The notes beneath the pieces were generated by a model. The model saw only the letters and a program-made list of their open reading frames with translations, did no database searches and was not told where the DNA came from. This document shows positions 48,165-60,424 of a stretch of DNA of 64,000 nt, in pieces. The position numbers and the translations under genes were made by a program. Location: positions 4,986 through 68,985 of the forward strand of contig CAJJDP010000022.1 of assembly GCA_905182995.1 (NCBI GenBank), given 5' to 3'. Positions within the stretch are counted from its first letter, which is position 1; the number at the start of each line of letters is the position of its first letter. The stretch comes from Paramecium octaurelia (Eukaryota; Ciliophora; Oligohymenophorea; Peniculida; Parameciidae).

Positions 48165-51100
48165 ATGATTACACAACTCAACAGGAAAGGCTAAATCAAT
48201 TTAAAAGTGTTCATCCTGGAACGATTACTTCATTTACAGTATTTTGTAAGTCTTTAAAAAATAATGTTTTATTTCATTAGCATTTTAGGTGATTTCTAAG
48301 GCATTACATTTTTATGGGTTCCTATTTTTGAATCCTAGAAATTAACATTTTTTTAAAATAAAATTAATTATGAGTCATTTATCATATACCTAAGCAGGAT
48401 CGATGAGCTGATTAATTTTCAATTTAATGCATCATTACAGTACTATTTGATTCCACTTTTGATTCAAATTTTGTTGTTTTTTATACCCTTACTCATATTG
48501 ATATATCAATAAAAGAAAGAAAGAATACTAAGACTTACCATAGTCAACTATTACATAAAGATTAGTTCAATCTTTTTTTAAACCTTTGTAACCTATTTAT
48601 ATGTGCCATTCACAGTATTATGTACTTAAACATTACTTGTTACGATCAGCCAAAACTAATCTATTTTCCATTTAATTTTTGCAACAATTTCCCTCTTTTT
48701 AACCTTCATCATCCTAATCATCTACCTAATGCTTAACAGAGAAACCATTGATTTAAAAGTAAATCGATTCTAAAAATTTAATTAAACGTTTCTGGATTAT
48801 CTATAAGTAATCCTCTAGATATTATAAATTTTTGTTTATGGCATCATCAAGAGTGAAATTAATGGATAAACTTTATAAAGTGTCTTAGTTCTCACGATGT
48901 CCTTCATCAACATTGTACAGGTCTTTTAATTTGAATACACGGATGTTCTGAGGACCAAATTTAGTTTGATGATTTCATCATTTGGCTGTGTTGCATCAAT
49001 ATATAGTCTCATTCAGAATCTCTAAGAGGATTTAATTTACAAATTTACCAATACTGGAATTTTAATGGTTTACATTACTTTAAGCAAACTCTTGTTAATA
49101 TTTTATAGCCAAAGAGAAGAGAGCATACAAAACAATATTTTATTAATCAAATAACACAAGATCATCAAATATTATTTATCCAGGCTAGTGACCGATGATC
49201 TATCGAAAAGTGAAAAGAGAATAAATCATTCAATTTTATTACATCAGATGAATAAGATATTCGAATAACACTCAAACGACTCATAAGCTAAATCAACTGA
49301 TATTACTATTTTAACATCCTAAAATTTAGATGTTTTTGTTTAAAAAAAACTAAAATAATATGTAAAAAGCATTTCAATAATTAAAGGAATTGATTTACAT
49401 TATGTAGCCCTATTGTATAGCTTTGGGTTTTCAAATCTAGCTTTAATTTAGATAAATTCATTAATTAATAAATAATTAAATTAAACAAAATATAGAGGTT
49501 TCTTGGGAGATGGTGACGCTCCAAGCAGCATTTTAGATAGTTCCTAAAAATACACAGCTCATCAATCAGTTTCCAGTAAGTCTCTGAGATCTAATACAGA
49601 TGAAATTAATGATATGGCCAAAAGAGCCTAGTTTAAGAAGAGTAAACTATTAATGCTTGGGAATTATTAATTGTCATCTTTAAATACTGCAAGAGCTTTG
49701 TTTTTAAAGAATTAGATAAAGGAGAATTTGTAGTTCAGATTTTATGAGAATAATAATACTAAGACTTAGTTAAATGATATGAAATAAGGCGTAGAAATGT
49801 TTCTAAAGAATGAAAAAAGAAATTAGGGTTTAAAAAACACAATGATTAAATTGATTAATGAAAAAGTATCCTTTACGTTGTAATTCACAACCAAAAAAGC
49901 TATTGATGCAGACCAATTATATAATAAAGCAATCAAACTTAGTAAAATATAATAATCTCTAGAAGATAAGCTGTTTATAAGATATTAATAATTCCCAAGC
50001 TTAAAAATCTAATCAATCTTAGTATTCTATTAAGGAGAAATTTTGAATAACTACATTGAAGCTCACAAATATAAGAATTTAACCTCAATGCCTGAAGAAC
50101 AATTAATTAATATGGATGTTAGTATTAAGACAGCCTTTTTTTCGAAGAAAGTTGTTTATTTAAATATTTAGCTGGAATATAATTAAAATTTATTAATTAC
50201 AAGCAAATCTGAGAATTCGTTGAAATTTTTTTAGATTTCTCCGGAAGGCTCAAAGCATTTTACTAATGTTGATTATCTCCTTCCCTTGGCTATAAAAAAT
50301 GAGCACAGTTTATTAGTTTAACGATTTACATAAACTAGCAAATCAAAATTTTACTTAAATTCAAGTTAAACCTTTTTTAAATTAAATAACTTGTTAATAA
50401 AATCATGTTAACTTCTATTTGATATTCATTTTGATAACATAAATCATTATAAGTTCTCTGCTTTTTTTTCAGAGTGCATAAATCAATCTGCATATTTGTT
50501 GGTTGATATCAATCAAAAATTAGGAGGAATAACAGAGAGTTTCTTTGAAAAATTAGGATTAAATGAAGAATATTATAACTAATTTAATATGTAGGAATCA
50601 ACACAATTACAAATCGATTATCTTATCCCAAACTTCAAAAAATTAATCGAATCTAAATAATAAAATACAATTACTGAATTGAGATTCTTGAAGGAAGCCT
50701 ATCTATTGGAAAGTTATGGAGAGAAGCTTAGGAATTAAACTCGACAATAGTCACTAACTTCCACTCATTGGTCCAATCTAGATTAAACTTATATTTTTGA
50801 AGCTGAAATATGCATCTAGTACCATGATATTTTTGGTTATAATTATTTCATTGTAGAAATAAAAGATGTTAAACAATTAATAAATTCGAAAAGATCGTAA
50901 GTTTCAAGTAGAAATAAAAAAGTGGAAGGATTAGAAGAGTTTTTTGAATTATCGGAATTGTCGGAAGTTGAAGCTGTAGCTTAATCTCCTAAAATTTCGA
51001 AGCAGCAAAATAAGTTCAAAATTTGTTATGATGAAAATATAGATGAGGATAAAATGATAGCAAAAATTGCATAGGAATTGGAAGAGAAATAAAAAGCAGA

Positions 51101-53246
51101 TTAATTATAATAATTAGAATAATCATAACAGAAATAAGATATATCTTTTTAGTAGAATATTCTTAGTCCTAATTTTAGTAATGCTCCCTGGTAGGATCAA
51201 TCTCAAATACCATTACAAATACAACATAGCATGTAGCAGGACTACTTTCATAAGGACAATGGCGAAGATAAATCATTTTCTGTGTACTAATCAAAAAATA
51301 TCAAATTGGAAGAGTTGGAAGATGAATTCAAAAGTAGAAATGAAAAGTAAAAGGTTACTGCCAGATAAAACAAGGATGTGGAAGGAGAAAAAGAATAATC
51401 TTCATCTAATAATGCGTTGAAGGGGATTAAGAAGTCAATCTTTTATAAAAAATACGAAACTATCTTCCAGTTGATTGGACCCATTACTCCTACTACCTTA
51501 AAACTGTTCATAATGTTTTAAGAACTCACTTACATAATTGCATTAACATATTTTATTATTATACTTGGGAGTGCGTAAGTAGATTTAAATAGATTCATAG
51601 GTGAAATAGATATGATCTAATTGCATGCAGGAATAATGAATCCTCATGATTTGTATTTGTAGATTAGACAACCAATTATTACATATAATTCATTTTTAGT
51701 TGCAGGTAAAATCACTCAGGCAGAATTCAAAGAACTTACCGATCCCTTGTATGAGAATGTGGGTATTGGATATTATGAGTTCAAAGAAGGGTTTATATAT
51801 TGGTTAGGCAATGAGTACTTGACTCCTTTTTTAAAAGATAAGAATATCACAGTGTACTATATGTTGTATAATGGATCGAAAACTTATCCGATTACTCAAA
51901 ACATTAGAGAAGCATTGATGGCTACATTGTCATATTATTACGATTTCAAATTGAGATTTGAGGCAAGGTTGAGCACTGCTAATCAAACTTATTAGGTATA
52001 TCAATTTGCCAATATATATAACTTTCATTTCTGGCTGGAAGACTTGACAATGGAAGTTTACTAATATTCCAAGAATAGAAGTATAGATATCAGCAACAAA
52101 TGGAATATGATTTGGATAATTTATCTGATGGTCAATATCTGTCCATTGTTTGCGAGTTTATTTTATTATAGGTTATTCAATTCGAAATTTGATCAATTTG
52201 TAAGTCTTTTTAAATATTGTTCATCTTATAGAATGGAATTGGAATTAGAAAGATTAAAGTACATTTTAAAAGTGCTGAATAAGAATAGTGATCTATTATT
52301 TAATTACTAATTTAATATCGAATAAAAGGAGGAGGATATATTCAAGTTAAGACAGGAGCATGAATAACAAAAAGTTAAAGATATAAAAATCTAATAATAG
52401 TTCAAAAAGATATCTTTTGGTATCAAATTTATTTTTGTAATTCTTGGTTGGATGGTCTTTTTTGCGTTGAGTTTAGTATCTAATATTCAAATAGGGGAAT
52501 ACTTAAACAAATACTCAGCTACAGCAGATGCCTATAAATTGATTTAAGATATGTCCTTGTATGCCGGAACACTTTATAGAAATAGAGATTTTGGATTAGC
52601 TTTTGCAAATTACCCTTACTTAAGGCCTTTTGATACCGAAAAGTTTTATTACACAATTAATACTGGCCTAGAAACAATATCTAGATTCTTACAATTCTCG
52701 TACACCTTCGATTCTAGCCAATATTAAACTTCTGAAGATTTCTTTAAATTCTTTTAGTCCTTATAAGAATAAAATATTTGCCTCGTTTTGGGGGATGAAA
52801 ATTTGGGATTCTTAAAATAATATTGTGAAAAGTCATTGTAAGGTACTCTATTGTTAGGACTGTTTCCTACTTTAAAATTTATATCTAACTAAATCTCCAA
52901 TCAAATGATGATTAATAATTTTACAAAGAGAGTGGAGTTTAATAAGTATGAGAATGAAGGCAGTCTTATAGTGCTGAGAGCATTTTAATTGTTGAGCAAG
53001 TAATTTAAGATAGGAATGGTCAATGTTACAGAATAACAAATTACTATATGCAACACAATATCGATTATCTTTATTGTTTATTCATTACTACTGATGTCTT
53101 ATTTACTATTCATATTAATGCAAAAATTAAGGATTGAGTTGAATTTAGCCAGGAGATTTATTTTGTTAATACCATCAACTGTGTTATTCCTGGATGATCA
53201 ATTTGATAGACATGTAAGAATTCTAATTGCAGGACAAGAATATTGA
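48165..53246 (+). CDS. Very large multi-pass protein, TmcB-like
   Basis: Spans 5.1 kb, ATG 48165 to TGA 53244, about 1,600 residues with several short introns. The first ~400 codons hold many membrane helices (QYYLIPLLIQILLFFIPLL, LNRETIDLK loop, GVLTLQSVLVLTMSFINIV-type segments). The middle has a PAS-like block: ISPEGSKHFTNVDYLLPLA then IKNEHSLLVQRFTQTSKSKF, which matches the LMP..I...H...L.RF..TG pattern of TmcB proteins. A charged linker follows and a second membrane block begins at ~51,430 (KYETIFQLIGPITPTTLKLF, WNMIWIIYLMVNICPLFASL). The end reads RRFILLIPSTVLFLDDQFD, as in other ciliate TmcB-like proteins. These large proteins are expanded in ciliates, and their function is unknown. 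Confidence 0.75.
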
Positions 53247-53299
53247 AACTCATATTTTTATATTCCAAAGCATAAGTTTCTAATATATAAAATTTATTT

Positions 53300-54328
53300 A
53301 TGTAAATTCTCAAACCAACAATAATCAAATCAAATTGTCACAAAATTCATATCAATTTAGGATTAGAATCATACTTATTCTCCAACTCCTTTATTTCGTC
53401 TCCGATTCTGTACTTATGGTAGAATGACAAAACCATAGTAATTGGCAGACATCAGAATCCCTGGAAAGAATGTAATTTATAATTAATGTAAAAAAACTCT
53501 GTTTGGTTGTAAAGAAGATCAAGTGGAGGAGGAGCTGTATATTAGGACTTAGGAAATCATTGCTTTACTTTTTTAAACACCTTCACCAATTAGGATCCAA
53601 AAACTATTAACAATGATATACTCATAAATGCATTACTAAATTTAGGCATTGAAGCCTAGCCATCTGGAAGAAATGATATAGTGGTGGGAGAAAAGAAGGT
53701 TTCAGGATCTGCATATCAGTTGTCCTTAGGAACAAAGATCAATCCAAATAAGATCGCATTACATCATGGAACTATGTTGATCGACGTTGATTAGAATGCC
53801 TTATCGCAATATTTGACACCTTCAAAGAAGAAATTAGAAAGCAAAGGCATTGATTCTGTTAAATCTAGAGTTACTAATCTGAAAGAAATAAAAAGCACTA
53901 TCACAGTCAAATAATATGAAGATGAATTGATTAAAGAGTTTATTAAGAAATACAATGATGTTGAATTTAAGGAATTTAATTCCGATTAGCTACTGAATAT
54001 TGAAGAAGTAAAGAAAGAATCAGAAAGGTTATCATCTTGGGAGTGGCTATATCAATATACTCCTTAATTCACAGTTAATTTAGAAGAGAAACTAAAATTT
54101 GGAATGTTCGATGTTTATTTTTAAGTTGAATCAAGCATTATATAAGACGGTAGAGTCTTTACTGATTGTCTTTATCCAGATTACATTACTAAATTGAATT
54201 AAGTAATTCGTAACAAGAAATATGATTTTGATGGGATCAAAGAAATATTTAATGAAATGAGAATTATATTCCCATAATAGAATGAACTATCAACAGAATT
54301 AGAAGAATGGTTATTGAAAGCAATATGA
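53300..54328 (+). CDS. Lipoate-protein ligase A family
   Basis: A single frame of 342 codons from ATG 53300 to TGA 54326. Core motifs are present: NLGLESYLF near the start, LYLWQNDKTIVIGRHQNPW, the adenylate/lipoate-binding RRSSGGGAVYQDLGNHCFTF, then GRNDIVVGEKKVSGSAYQL with the catalytic-site lysine, and HHGTMLIDVD. The C-terminal ~100 residues include FTVNLEEKLKFGMFDVYFQ, the accessory-domain wording of full LplA proteins (length ~338). It attaches lipoate to mitochondrial 2-oxoacid dehydrogenase and glycine-cleavage H subunits. A cleavable targeting peptide is not obvious. Confidence 0.95.
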
Positions 54329-54347
54329 TGTATTTATAAATTAAAAT

Positions 54348-56183
54348 TCAATGAGTTGATTCTTCTAGTTTTTCTAATATAAATTATTTCTTTTTTAATC
54401 TTTCCTATGTTAGTTCCTATTCTGATTTTTGAGTGCTACCTTTGTCCTATAAAATTCAATTCTATAAATATACTAATTCTTTGAGATTTTCATCATACAA
54501 TTCAGTTAATGAGGGTAAAATATCATGTGGATTCTTTTTTTTAACCGATAAAATCTTTTCAATTCTTTCGTGATTGTCGCCCTATACTTTATATGGCTCC
54601 GCTTTATAGTTGACAGGTAGATCCTAATTAAAATCATCTTAGTATTAATACAGCTCCATATTTTTTTTTAATGTAAAACTAGGTGTAATTTTGTTTGTGA
54701 ATCAAGAGTTTAATTTCATGAGCAGCTCTATCATATTTAGTAACTACAGCTGGGGATCTTGGAGATGAACTCATGGATTCCTCATAAGTTGAAGTGTTTT
54801 ATTATTATGGTTTAGGTGTCATAGTTCTCTTTGTATCTCCAATTATAAAGTTTTGTATTCTGGCTCTCTCTTTCATTCTTTTAAGTTCTCCTTCCTTTTC
54901 TCCTTTTCTAACAGCATTTTGAGTTGCTGAAGATTATATTCTCTCAATCTCATTACTATGCAATCCTATTTACTTTAATAAAACATTGTATTCCTTCTTG
55001 AGTTATATTATCAGTTTATGTTCTTGTTCTTCCAATTTAGCTTTGAGTTGTTCCATTTGCTTTTAATGTTTACGTTACAACTCGTCTTTTTAACTTTCCA
55101 CTCGTTTTTCCTACTCTGAAGCCACTCTTTCCTATTCTTTTTTCTCCATGTTTTTTAATTCTCTACGAAAATCCATTGCTTCTTCTACTCTCTCATCTAA
55201 AGAAACCAGTTTCTCTTAGGTTTGTAAATCTTTTAGTTTCCTCTTAGGTTTTACTTTCAAAAACTCTGTGTTTTTTGATAATTTATCTTCCAATTACCCC
55301 ATTTCTTCTAATTATTTCTAGATCTGGATTTATCTAACAAAATAATAGTAGGTTCATATACATTCTTATTTTTTTCTGATTCTCGAATTACATGAAATAA
55401 TTATAGTATTTCTCATAAAAATCATCCAGTTTTTCGAGACCTATCTCTTTGTAGGTGGAAATTTCTGATTTATAGATCTTTTATCTAAGAATGTCCTAAT
55501 ATTCGCAAATGTTTTGTTCTAAAGTTCTAATGGCCTTCATCAATTATTTGAAGGGAACATATTATTATATTTATAACAATAGATTTGCAACTTATTGCAT
55601 TTTTTCTTTTATGATGCTAAACACTAAAATCTACTCATCTTCATTTAGATACCTAAAGTTAATCATGATCTAATTACCCATCATTGTCTTAATCAAACAA
55701 ATCGAAGAAATCCTTTCCATTGGAGATCTTTAACATCATTTATAAGTCTTCCTTACAAGCATCAAAAACTTAAATAGCTGTCTTATATGGTATTTAAACT
55801 TATGTAAAATCATTCCTCCTAAACTCTTTCCACAATTTAGCACACTTTTAAGGAGCTGCCATAAATATTTCCCCTAAACGATTATCGAAATCTATCTTAC
55901 CTTCTGCTTATACCTATCTAATATATGTTTTTGGCAATGAGGATAGAGCTGAATAATTTGTTTATTAGATTAATTTCGATGCATAAAGGGATGACTTGGT
56001 TTCAGTCTAATACATTGTATATGAATTATGATTAATAATATTTAACAATTAGGTAAAGTCTGAATAATTGAAATCGTCCAATTACACTAAGAATCTGGCA
56101 TTAGACCTGTCCTAAATCATCAAGACTAGCATTGATATCATATTAATTATAAGTTTATTCAAGAAAATCTGAACCCATTACAT
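54348..56183 (-). CDS. EF-hand and coiled-coil protein
   Basis: Runs from a proposed ATG 56183 to TGA 54350-54348, with introns of 22, 28 and 27 nt plus one unresolved near 54,650. The N-terminal ~180 residues are globular (NYSDFTQLLNIINHNSYTM, AEGKIDFDNRLGEIFMAA). One EF-hand loop is clear: FDLFDQDNDGQLDHDQL (D-x-D-x-D-G). A coiled coil follows (LKNMEKKEQERVASEQEKR, QLKAKLEEQEHKLIIQLKK), with a Ser/Thr/Pro linker (YEESMSSSPRSPAVV) and a helical end. A Ca2+-responsive structural protein is likely. The upstream gene frame overlaps its start by 25 nt, so the two may be one gene. It ends 19 bp from the lipoate ligase stop. Confidence 0.7.
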
Positions 56184-57052
56184 ATTAAAGATTGGTTAGT
56201 CTGATTCGTTTGATTAGTTCTATACTCAACCTAATCATCCCAAGTTGATCTTTATTCACAATATGTATTCTCATTTATGGAAATTGAATGGTTCCGAGAT
56301 CGCTAAACATAAATTGCAGAATATACATTTTTTATTTTTTAAATTGATTAACGAATGAACGAGCTCTCTTATTCTGTGGTTGTTGTCAATTTCTTCTTCG
56401 TATTATATAATTTACTTTGTATGTCTTTCATTTGTCGTTATAAGTTAGGATTGATTTTATTTAAGAAACTCGCAATGTCATTCGAATCTTGATTTGTACA
56501 AGTAGATTCCTCAAATTTATTGCTCGAAATTTGCTATGATTATTGATTCACTCTAATCCTAGTTGTAGGATGTGATGGACTTTAATTTCTTTTTTGGTGT
56601 TGCAGAGATTTATCAATATCTTACTATTCATTTACCTAATATTCTATGATATTTTGATAATTAATGTTTTCTTTATTGCAAGACAGATATTCTAATTCTA
56701 TGATCCTTTTTTATAGTCTTTCAATCTCTTTCTCATTGCTTTTTTAAATTAATTTAATTTGATTCTCTTTTTCAGACAATTTGGTTTCTAGCAATTTTAT
56801 TTCTATTTATTAGGCATTTATTATATCTTATTATTTTTCTATCTCATTCTATTCATATGACTTCTAAAACTTCTGAACAACATTCTCATGTTATTGCGAG
56901 TTCAATGTATTTATGAAGATTTCGTTCATCTTTCTTAGGTTTTCTTCTCTTTCTTTGGCTTCCTGTATATACATCTCCTAAATTTGAATTTTCTATTGCA
57001 AAATGGCCTTTTCATTTTTCCATTCTAGAAACTAGATTCTTTCATCATTCAT
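56159..57052 (-). CDS. Coiled-coil protein, possibly the 5' half of the EF-hand gene
   Basis: 297 codons, ATG 57052 to TGA 56161-56159, with a possible in-frame 24-nt intron near the end. Nearly all helical: RIQFLEWKNEKAILQQKIQ, EIKLLETKLSEKENQIKLI, KEIERLQKRIIELEYL. A Ser/Gln-rich region (RNQSPSHPTTRIRVNQQSQQ) and a conserved-looking NDIASFLNKINPNLQRQMK follow. The frame overlaps the proposed start of the EF-hand gene on the same strand, which suggests a missed intron joining them. No family was assigned. Confidence 0.6.
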
Positions 57053-57252
57053 TTCTTTTAATTTTGAATATTTATTTTTAATTTATTTTTACTGTTATAT
57101 TTATTTAACTTAAATCTACTTATTGTACGAAACTCTCTGAAGTCGTATAATAAACTTTAGAAATAATGGAAAATACACAATTTGTTTATGGGGAATGCAC
57201 ATAAAATTATTTAATATTAGAAATATATAATAATAATCAATAAATTGCAAAA

Positions 57253-58402
57253 ATGAGTGATCAATTTCTCAATTGTAGATTGTGCTCAATAGAATTTGAC
57301 TAGGTCATCCATTTACCAAGACTATTGAATGATTGCGGACATACTGTCTGTGAAAAGTGCATTAAATAATAAGAAGGACATTTCAGATGTCCTGCAGATG
57401 AGTAATGTTCATTTTTACCATTCCAGAACACTTTATGAATATTCGATCGACGGCTTTCCAATCAATACAACTTTATTTAAATTGATCTAATTAAAATAAA
57501 AACCAAAATTGAATGATCTTTTTGAAACCCCATAACTAAGTCTATGCAATGATAATTCCTCTTCTGATTCTACAATTTCTAAAAACAAATTTTAAGATTC
57601 CTAAATAACTCCCATCTCCTTGTAAAATACTATTTCTGATTGCTAAAAACAAAGAGATGAATTAATTCAGAGAATCGAAAACAAATTTAATGATCTCATA
57701 ACAAGGTTGGAAATCAGAAAAATGGAGCTATTCAGTCAAATAGACATGAAATATGAATAATCACCTTTTTGTGTATTACAAGTTGACTTTTAATTTCAAA
57801 TGGATGTGTTGATCCCAAGATATGGTATCTTGAGAGAAGAATTATACAGTGATATTCAACTAAATAACCCTTAATCGAAGGAATAATTTCTAACTTTTTC
57901 TAATAAAGATTCTGTTGAAACAAATAGACAGAGATCTCCACCAAAAAAGATATTTGAAGAATTGAAACAAATATATATTCGTCCAGCATTGTCATAAGAA
58001 AAAATGAATGAATTAAAGAAAATTATCAAATAAATGAATAGGTCATAAAATCTTGATATCATTAACTTAAAATCTAGAAGCATAACAGATGATGACATCA
58101 AAGTGTTTTCTGAAGCATTGTCAACAACTATCTCAAATATAAGAGTGATAGTGTTATCAAAAAATTAAATTACGGATTTAGGGTTTAAATATCTAATAGA
58201 TGCACTATGGACAAATAAAACCATCAAAACTTTAAGATTGAAAAATAATCAACTCACTAATGAATCTTTGAGATATTTAATCCAAATTTATGAAGATCAG
58301 AAGTATAACTCTTTGTAACAGATCTATATGCAAGGTAATCAACTTACCAATGACGATCAGGTGCAAACTCTGACTAAATTGGGCATATTAATATATAAAT
58401 GA
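57253..58402 (+). CDS. RING finger plus leucine-rich repeat protein
   Basis: 374 residues with a 25-nt intron (57402-57426). The N-terminus is a C3HC4 RING: CRLCSIEFD, then LLNDCGHTVCEKCIKQQ and FRCPAD. A Gln/Ser linker and helical region follow (RIENKFNDLITRLEIRKMEL). The C-terminal ~130 residues are ribonuclease-inhibitor-type LRRs: LDIINLKSRSITDDDIKVFS, IRVIVLSKNQITDLGFKYL, IKTLRLKNNQLTNESLRYL. This is likely an E3 ligase using LRRs for target choice. It is divergent from the coiled-coil gene, with 200 bp between starts. Confidence 0.88.
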
Positions 58403-58477
58403 TGATATCAAAGTATTAATTTTTCTAAATTTTAATAAAGAATTACTTATTATTAAAATTATTAATTTCACTCTTGC

Positions 58478-58782
58478 ATGGGAAAGCTACACGGAACATT
58501 AGCAAAAGCCGGTAAAGTGAGAAAGTAGACTCCAAAAATTGAAAAATAAGTCAGAAGACACAAGATTCCTAAAGGTAGAGCCTACAAAAGGATTTGCTTT
58601 AATAGAAGGTAAGATAACTATCCACAATATTCATTAGATTTGGTTCAGCAACATCCACTTAAGGATCATAACAAAAGAGAAAGGGTCCAAATTGGCATGC
58701 TGGAAGAAAAGATCTAATTGAAGAGGAAAGAAAGAAGTAGGTTGAATAAAGAAGACAACGAAAGAAATAGGATACAAAATGA
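58478..58782 (+). CDS. RPS30: Ribosomal protein eS30
   Basis: 91 residues after a 29-nt intron (58609-58637), ATG 58478. The sequence follows eS30: GKLHGTLAKAGKVRKQTPKI, then KGRAYKRICFNRRFGSAT and KRKGPNWHAG. A Lys/Arg/Glu-rich tail (LIEEERKKQVEQRRQRKK) extends it beyond the usual ~59 residues. It is a component of the small ribosomal subunit. In animals eS30 is made as a fusion with a ubiquitin-like protein, but here it starts directly with the ribosomal part. It lies 75 bp after the RING-LRR stop. Confidence 0.95.
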
Positions 58783-59037
58783 TGATTTAAACATCCTAAA
58801 CATATACAAAATATTCAGAATAATTTCCCTATTATTTATTAAAGAATATATATAATAAATTCTAATGAATAACGTATTAATTTCATTATTGCTAAATTAA
58901 AGATTTGTCATCTATTGGAACAAATGATACATGATATTGAAATATCATGATTATATTAAAGATATTATTCTATAACTTAAAATTACGAAGAAAATCGAAT
59001 ATGTATATTGCTTGAATATTTGTTATCTATAAATAAC
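58783..59037. other. Spacer between convergent eS30 and GST genes
   Basis: 255 bp of AT-rich DNA with no feature noticed. Confidence 0.45.
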
Positions 59038-59756
59038 TCATTTCATTAGATCAACGTACTCCTATCTTAAGTTCTCTGCGAATTTTTATGTAAATCCGAA
59101 TGCTGGTTGATGTACTTGATTAACTTCAGGAATCGAAAGCATATGTTTCATATATTAATGAAGATGTGGATGAGGGGCAAGATCAATATTCAACATAAAT
59201 AATGTAACCAACTCACAAATAGCACTAAAGCATTTATTTTGAATATTTACCTTAAATCAGCTATGGTTGGTTCCTCAAATCCCAAGATATGTTTATGCTT
59301 TCCATTTCCCAAGAAGATTTCTTCAAAGGTCGTTAGATACCATTCTAATTCTTTGAATCTTTCATCCTTATTTTCTGGGGCTGGTTTCCCAAGGAATTTA
59401 GGATAAAATACAAAATCTCTTGCTACCAATGTAATATTTCTTGTTCCTGTGTGATGCCAATCAAGATATTAATCAAGCCTGGCCTGTTCAACAATGTCGG
59501 ATGGATATAATTTTTCAAGCTTGAATTTCTTAGCCAAATATTTCAAGATTGTATGTGATTCAAACAAGGCGATATCTCCATCAACGATTGAGGGCACATT
59601 GCCACTTGGGGAAATCTTTTTGTATTCTGGAGTGTTTTGCTCTTACTTCATAAAATCAATATTATGCAGATCATGTGGTATTTTACCAATTACCAATATT
59701 GCATGGACTGCTCTTGCAGGTTGGGAGAGTGGATTGAAATATAATTAAATTGACAT
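59038..59756 (-). CDS. Glutathione S-transferase, theta-like (copy 1)
   Basis: 230 residues with a 26-nt intron near 59,224-59,249. The N-terminal thioredoxin-like domain has LYFNPLSQPARAVHAI, with the theta-class catalytic Ser in LSQPxRA. It continues with GNVPSIVDGDIALFESHTIL, where the E-S pair binds the glutathione gamma-glutamyl group. The helical domain has DQYLDWHHTGTRN, KPAPENKDERFKELEWYL and FEEPTIADLSAICEL. It conjugates glutathione to electrophiles in the cytosol. A paralogue lies at 62.9-63.6 kb on the same strand. Confidence 0.93.
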
Positions 59757-60424
59757 TTTAATTAATTAATCATTTGACAATTATTTTCAGCTTAAATAGT
59801 TGTTGGAATTTCTCTAATTCCCACATAGATATATTTGCAAAATTTAATTAAATGTTACATAATAATAATTAATTATTTATTGCTTCCTTAAACATATGTT
59901 AATTTTTAGACATGTATATTAAATCTAGGACAATATTCTAAAAATTAATCAGCTTTAGTATTGGAAGAAATTTCATTCAATTTTATTTTGAATAATATTT
60001 AGTGAAGAAAAAATTTATATTAAAATCAAAAAAAATATTCTTTCTAATTAGATAATTATTTGGCTAAAATTTTAATGATTTAAATCAAGTATAAACTTAA
60101 ATCAATTATTATTCATTAAATATACAGATATCATTCAACTCACACTAAGAAACTACTTGAAAATGAATTATAATTTGAGTTAATCATTTTAACTTGTAAA
60201 CTTACTTTTTGACATTTTAACACAAGGGGAATATATATTTATCTTAATAAATGGGTAGGAGAAATGATTAAGATTTTATTCGGATTTAACAACTATTATT
60301 ATAAAATGTTGAGGGTTTTCAATTTAAGAATAATTAAATTATTATTTTAATGATAAATATAAAATGGGAATATATATAATCATTTGATATAAAAAGGGTT
60401 TCTTTTGAAGAACTTTAATTTCAA
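59757..60424. other. AT-rich spacer with a short dispersed motif
   Basis: 668 bp without a gene. It contains one copy of a motif (TAAAATCAAAAAAAATATTC, near 60020-60045) that is seen twice more at 62.0 and 62.5 kb. Confidence 0.5.
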
